Origin: Betaproteobacteria bacterium
GTDB lineage: Bacteria > Acidobacteriota > Terriglobia > Acidiferrales > UBA7541
Reading direction: 5' to 3'
Assembly: GCA_903970165.1 (NCBI GenBank)
Contig: CAJCHZ010000121.1
Span: forward strand, 1-33,231
DNA length: 33,231 nucleotides
Shown: piece by piece, positions 31,930 through 33,231 of the stretch
Layout: every line of letters begins with the position of its first letter
Position numbering within the stretch: position 1 is the first letter of the stretch
The notes under the pieces: model-generated
What the model was told of the DNA's origin: nothing
Databases searched by the model: none
Seen by the model: the letters and a program-made list of their open reading frames with translations, nothing else
Position numbers and translations under genes: made by a program

Positions 31930-32256
31930 CCGGGAATTTCAAAGGCTTGTTCCCGTCTTCCGAAAGTCTCATTTTTTGAATTTTATAAGATTTGAGAGTC
32001 GATCTATATCTAGTAGTACAGCTACTGTAGTGCCTTGGATTATCAGCAAGCCCACAGACTCATTCAAGGAGAAGGCTTGAATCCCTGACCGAGAGGGTGT
32101 CCAGAACAGCACAGGAGTATTAGGCACCTTGGCTCCGTTCTGGACATCCAAACTGGACAGGGCACTACCCTGTACTTAATCTAGACCACCCGCCAGTATC
32201 CACCTTTTGCGGCAAGAATTAACCTATGCGCCGTGGGAGAGTGGAGGGATTTGAAA
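31930..32256. other. Intergenic region with 9-bp inverted repeat before the repeat lipoprotein
   Basis: No gene seen. GTCCAGAAC (32099-32107) and GTTCTGGAC (32137-32145) form a perfect inverted repeat with 29 bp between them. An AT-rich stretch lies at 31970-32010. No clear sigma-54 -24/-12 element was found. The GGAGG at 32243-32247 is the ribosome binding site of the next gene. Confidence 0.5.
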
Positions 32257-33231
32257 ATGCAGATTACGTGCGCCAAGCTGCAGCGGAGAGGTGGGGTACT
32301 GCCGGATGACGCTGACAAGAAGCGGCTTAACTATTGCCTATTGGCTTGCCTTCTTTTACCGATGCTGCTCATCGGAGGATGCGCGGGCTTGGTCAGCCAG
32401 GACGTAAAAGCCTCGAACCCGCAGGTTTACACTCTTTCAGGGACAATCAGTCCCGCCGCGGGGGGAAGCGGAGCGACGGTGACCTTGAGCGGCGCGGCCA
32501 GCGCCACGACAACGGCGAACAGTTCAGGCGCCTTCAGCTTTACGGGTTTGGCGAACGGGGCCTACATCATCACGCCAATCCATACCGGCTACACCCTCAG
32601 CCCTGCTAGTCAAAATGCGACGATAAACGGCGCAAATGTGTCAGGAATGAGCTTTACGGCGACGGCGCAGGTCGCCCCAACGTATACCATATCCGGCACG
32701 CTCAGTCCTTCGGCAGGGGGAAGCGGCGCGACTGTGACTCTGAGTGGAGCCAGCAACGCGAGCACGACCGCGAATAGCTCAGGTGTCTACACCTTTACGG
32801 GGTTGGCTGATGGCGCCTACACGATCACACCGAGCCATTCTGGCTATACTTTCAGCCCATCCAGCGAAAATGCGACCGTGAATAATGCGAACGTTGCGGG
32901 AATCAACTTTACAGCGACGGCACAGACAGCCCCAACCTACAGCATCTCGGGGACGATCAGCCCAGCGGCAGGGGGAAGCGGGGCGACAGTAACGCTGAGC
33001 GGAGCCGCGAGTGCGAGCACGACAGCGAACAGCTCGGGCGCTTATACCTTCACGGGATTGGCGAATGGAAGCTATACGGTTACACCCAGCAAGAGTGGCT
33101 ACACGTTTAGTCCGGCGAGCACGAATGCTACGGTGAATGGCGCGAACGTTACGGGAATCAACTTTACGGCGACGGCACAGACAGCCCCAACCTACAGCAT
33201 TTCGGGAACGATCAGCCCAGCGGCAGGTGGA
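32257..33231 (+). CDS. Repeat-containing lipoprotein, carboxypeptidase-regulatory-like domains (partial)
   Basis: Open reading frame from ATG 32257 to the window edge (325 codons, no stop). GGAGG at 32243-32247 precedes it. Residues 23-42 form a lipoprotein signal (LNYCLLACLLLPMLLIGGC), with Cys42 the lipidation site after a charged N-region of about 22 residues. From about residue 58 it is made of 85-residue repeats: SGTISPAAGGSGATVTLSG, TTANSSGAYTFTGLANG, SGYTFSPAS, NATVNGANVTGINFTATAQ. Three complete copies and the start of a fourth are seen. The fold resembles CnaB/carboxypeptidase-regulatory-like beta-sandwiches used as stalks in surface proteins. The functional C-terminal domain lies outside the window. 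Confidence 0.9.
   Translation, partial: MQITCAKLQRRGGVLPDDADKKRLNYCLLACLLLPMLLIGGCAGLVSQDVKASNPQVYTLSGTISPAAGGSGATVTLSGAASATTTANSSGAFSFTGLANGAYIITPIHTGYTLSPASQNATINGANVSGMSFTATAQVAPTYTISGTLSPSAGGSGATVTLSGASNASTTANSSGVYTFTGLADGAYTITPSHSGYTFSPSSENATVNNANVAGINFTATAQTAPTYSISGTISPAAGGSGATVTLSGAASASTTANSSGAYTFTGLANGSYTVTPSKSGYTFSPASTNATVNGANVTGINFTATAQTAPTYSISGTISPAAGG
32428..33231 (+). repeat. Tandem 255-bp repeats in the lipoprotein gene
   Basis: Units begin with the Tyr codon at 32428, 32683, 32938 and 33193, an exact 255-bp period with no indels. The fourth copy is cut by the window end after 39 bp. Nucleotide identity is highest between the later copies (for example the ACAGCCCCAACCTACAGC junction repeats), indicating recent duplication or gene conversion. 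Confidence 0.95.

Noticed and set aside
31969..32151. A 60-codon minus-strand frame starting with TTG
   Set aside because: No ribosome binding site, rare start codon, no family resemblance; treated as non-coding.
32100..32180. Sigma-54 promoter before the repeat lipoprotein
   Set aside because: GGCAC strings occur, but none has the GC at the right 10-nt spacing from GG.

Overview
The window looks like a chromosomal segment of an Acidobacteriota member (Terriglobia-like). This is inferred from gene content: a partner-switching RsbW/STAS/PP2C set, a zinc-ribbon Ser/Thr kinase with a polytopic C-terminus, a double-length ThyX, PilZ-rich signalling, and lipoproteins with carboxypeptidase-regulatory-like repeats. 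No rRNA, tRNA, CRISPR array or transposase was seen. Codon use suggests a moderately GC-rich genome.

Region 1 (1-9.7 kb, mostly + strand): a decayed comM/yifB gene, an anti-sigma-factor kinase plus STAS antagonist pair, queG (tRNA queuosine), a Tat-exported Mn-type superoxide dismutase, a LuxR-type regulator (-), an HpnI/ceramide-glucosyltransferase-like GT2 enzyme (-), a YbjQ-family protein and a large receptor-like Ser/Thr kinase. Region 2 (9.7-19.3 kb, all - strand): a hypothetical protein, lon, cca, an RsbU-like PP2C phosphatase, dinB, prmC and prfA. PrmC methylates the GGQ glutamine of the neighbouring PrfA.

Region 3 (19.4-26.5 kb): between prfA and rpmE lies an accessory block with two toxin-antitoxin pairs (DUF433/DUF5615 and VapBC), a Rieske oxygenase, a truncated lipoprotein remnant and a tandem-domain ThyX. 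It is followed by rpmE, an exported SnoaL-like protein, an FMN-binding PNPOx-like protein and an unknown ORF.

Region 4 (26.5-33.2 kb): a cyclic-di-GMP/two-component cluster. It holds a GGDEF-PilZ fusion, a stand-alone PilZ protein, a soluble histidine kinase, an NtrC-type sigma-54 activator and another PilZ protein, then a lipoprotein built of exact-period 255-bp repeats that runs off the window end.

The + strand is C-rich before about 17 kb and G-rich after it regardless of gene direction, which suggests a replichore or inversion boundary. The strongest novelty candidates are the tandem ThyX with complementary motif loss, the two-copy operator-like repeat on the vapB start, and the c-di-GMP/sigma-54/repeat-lipoprotein cluster.
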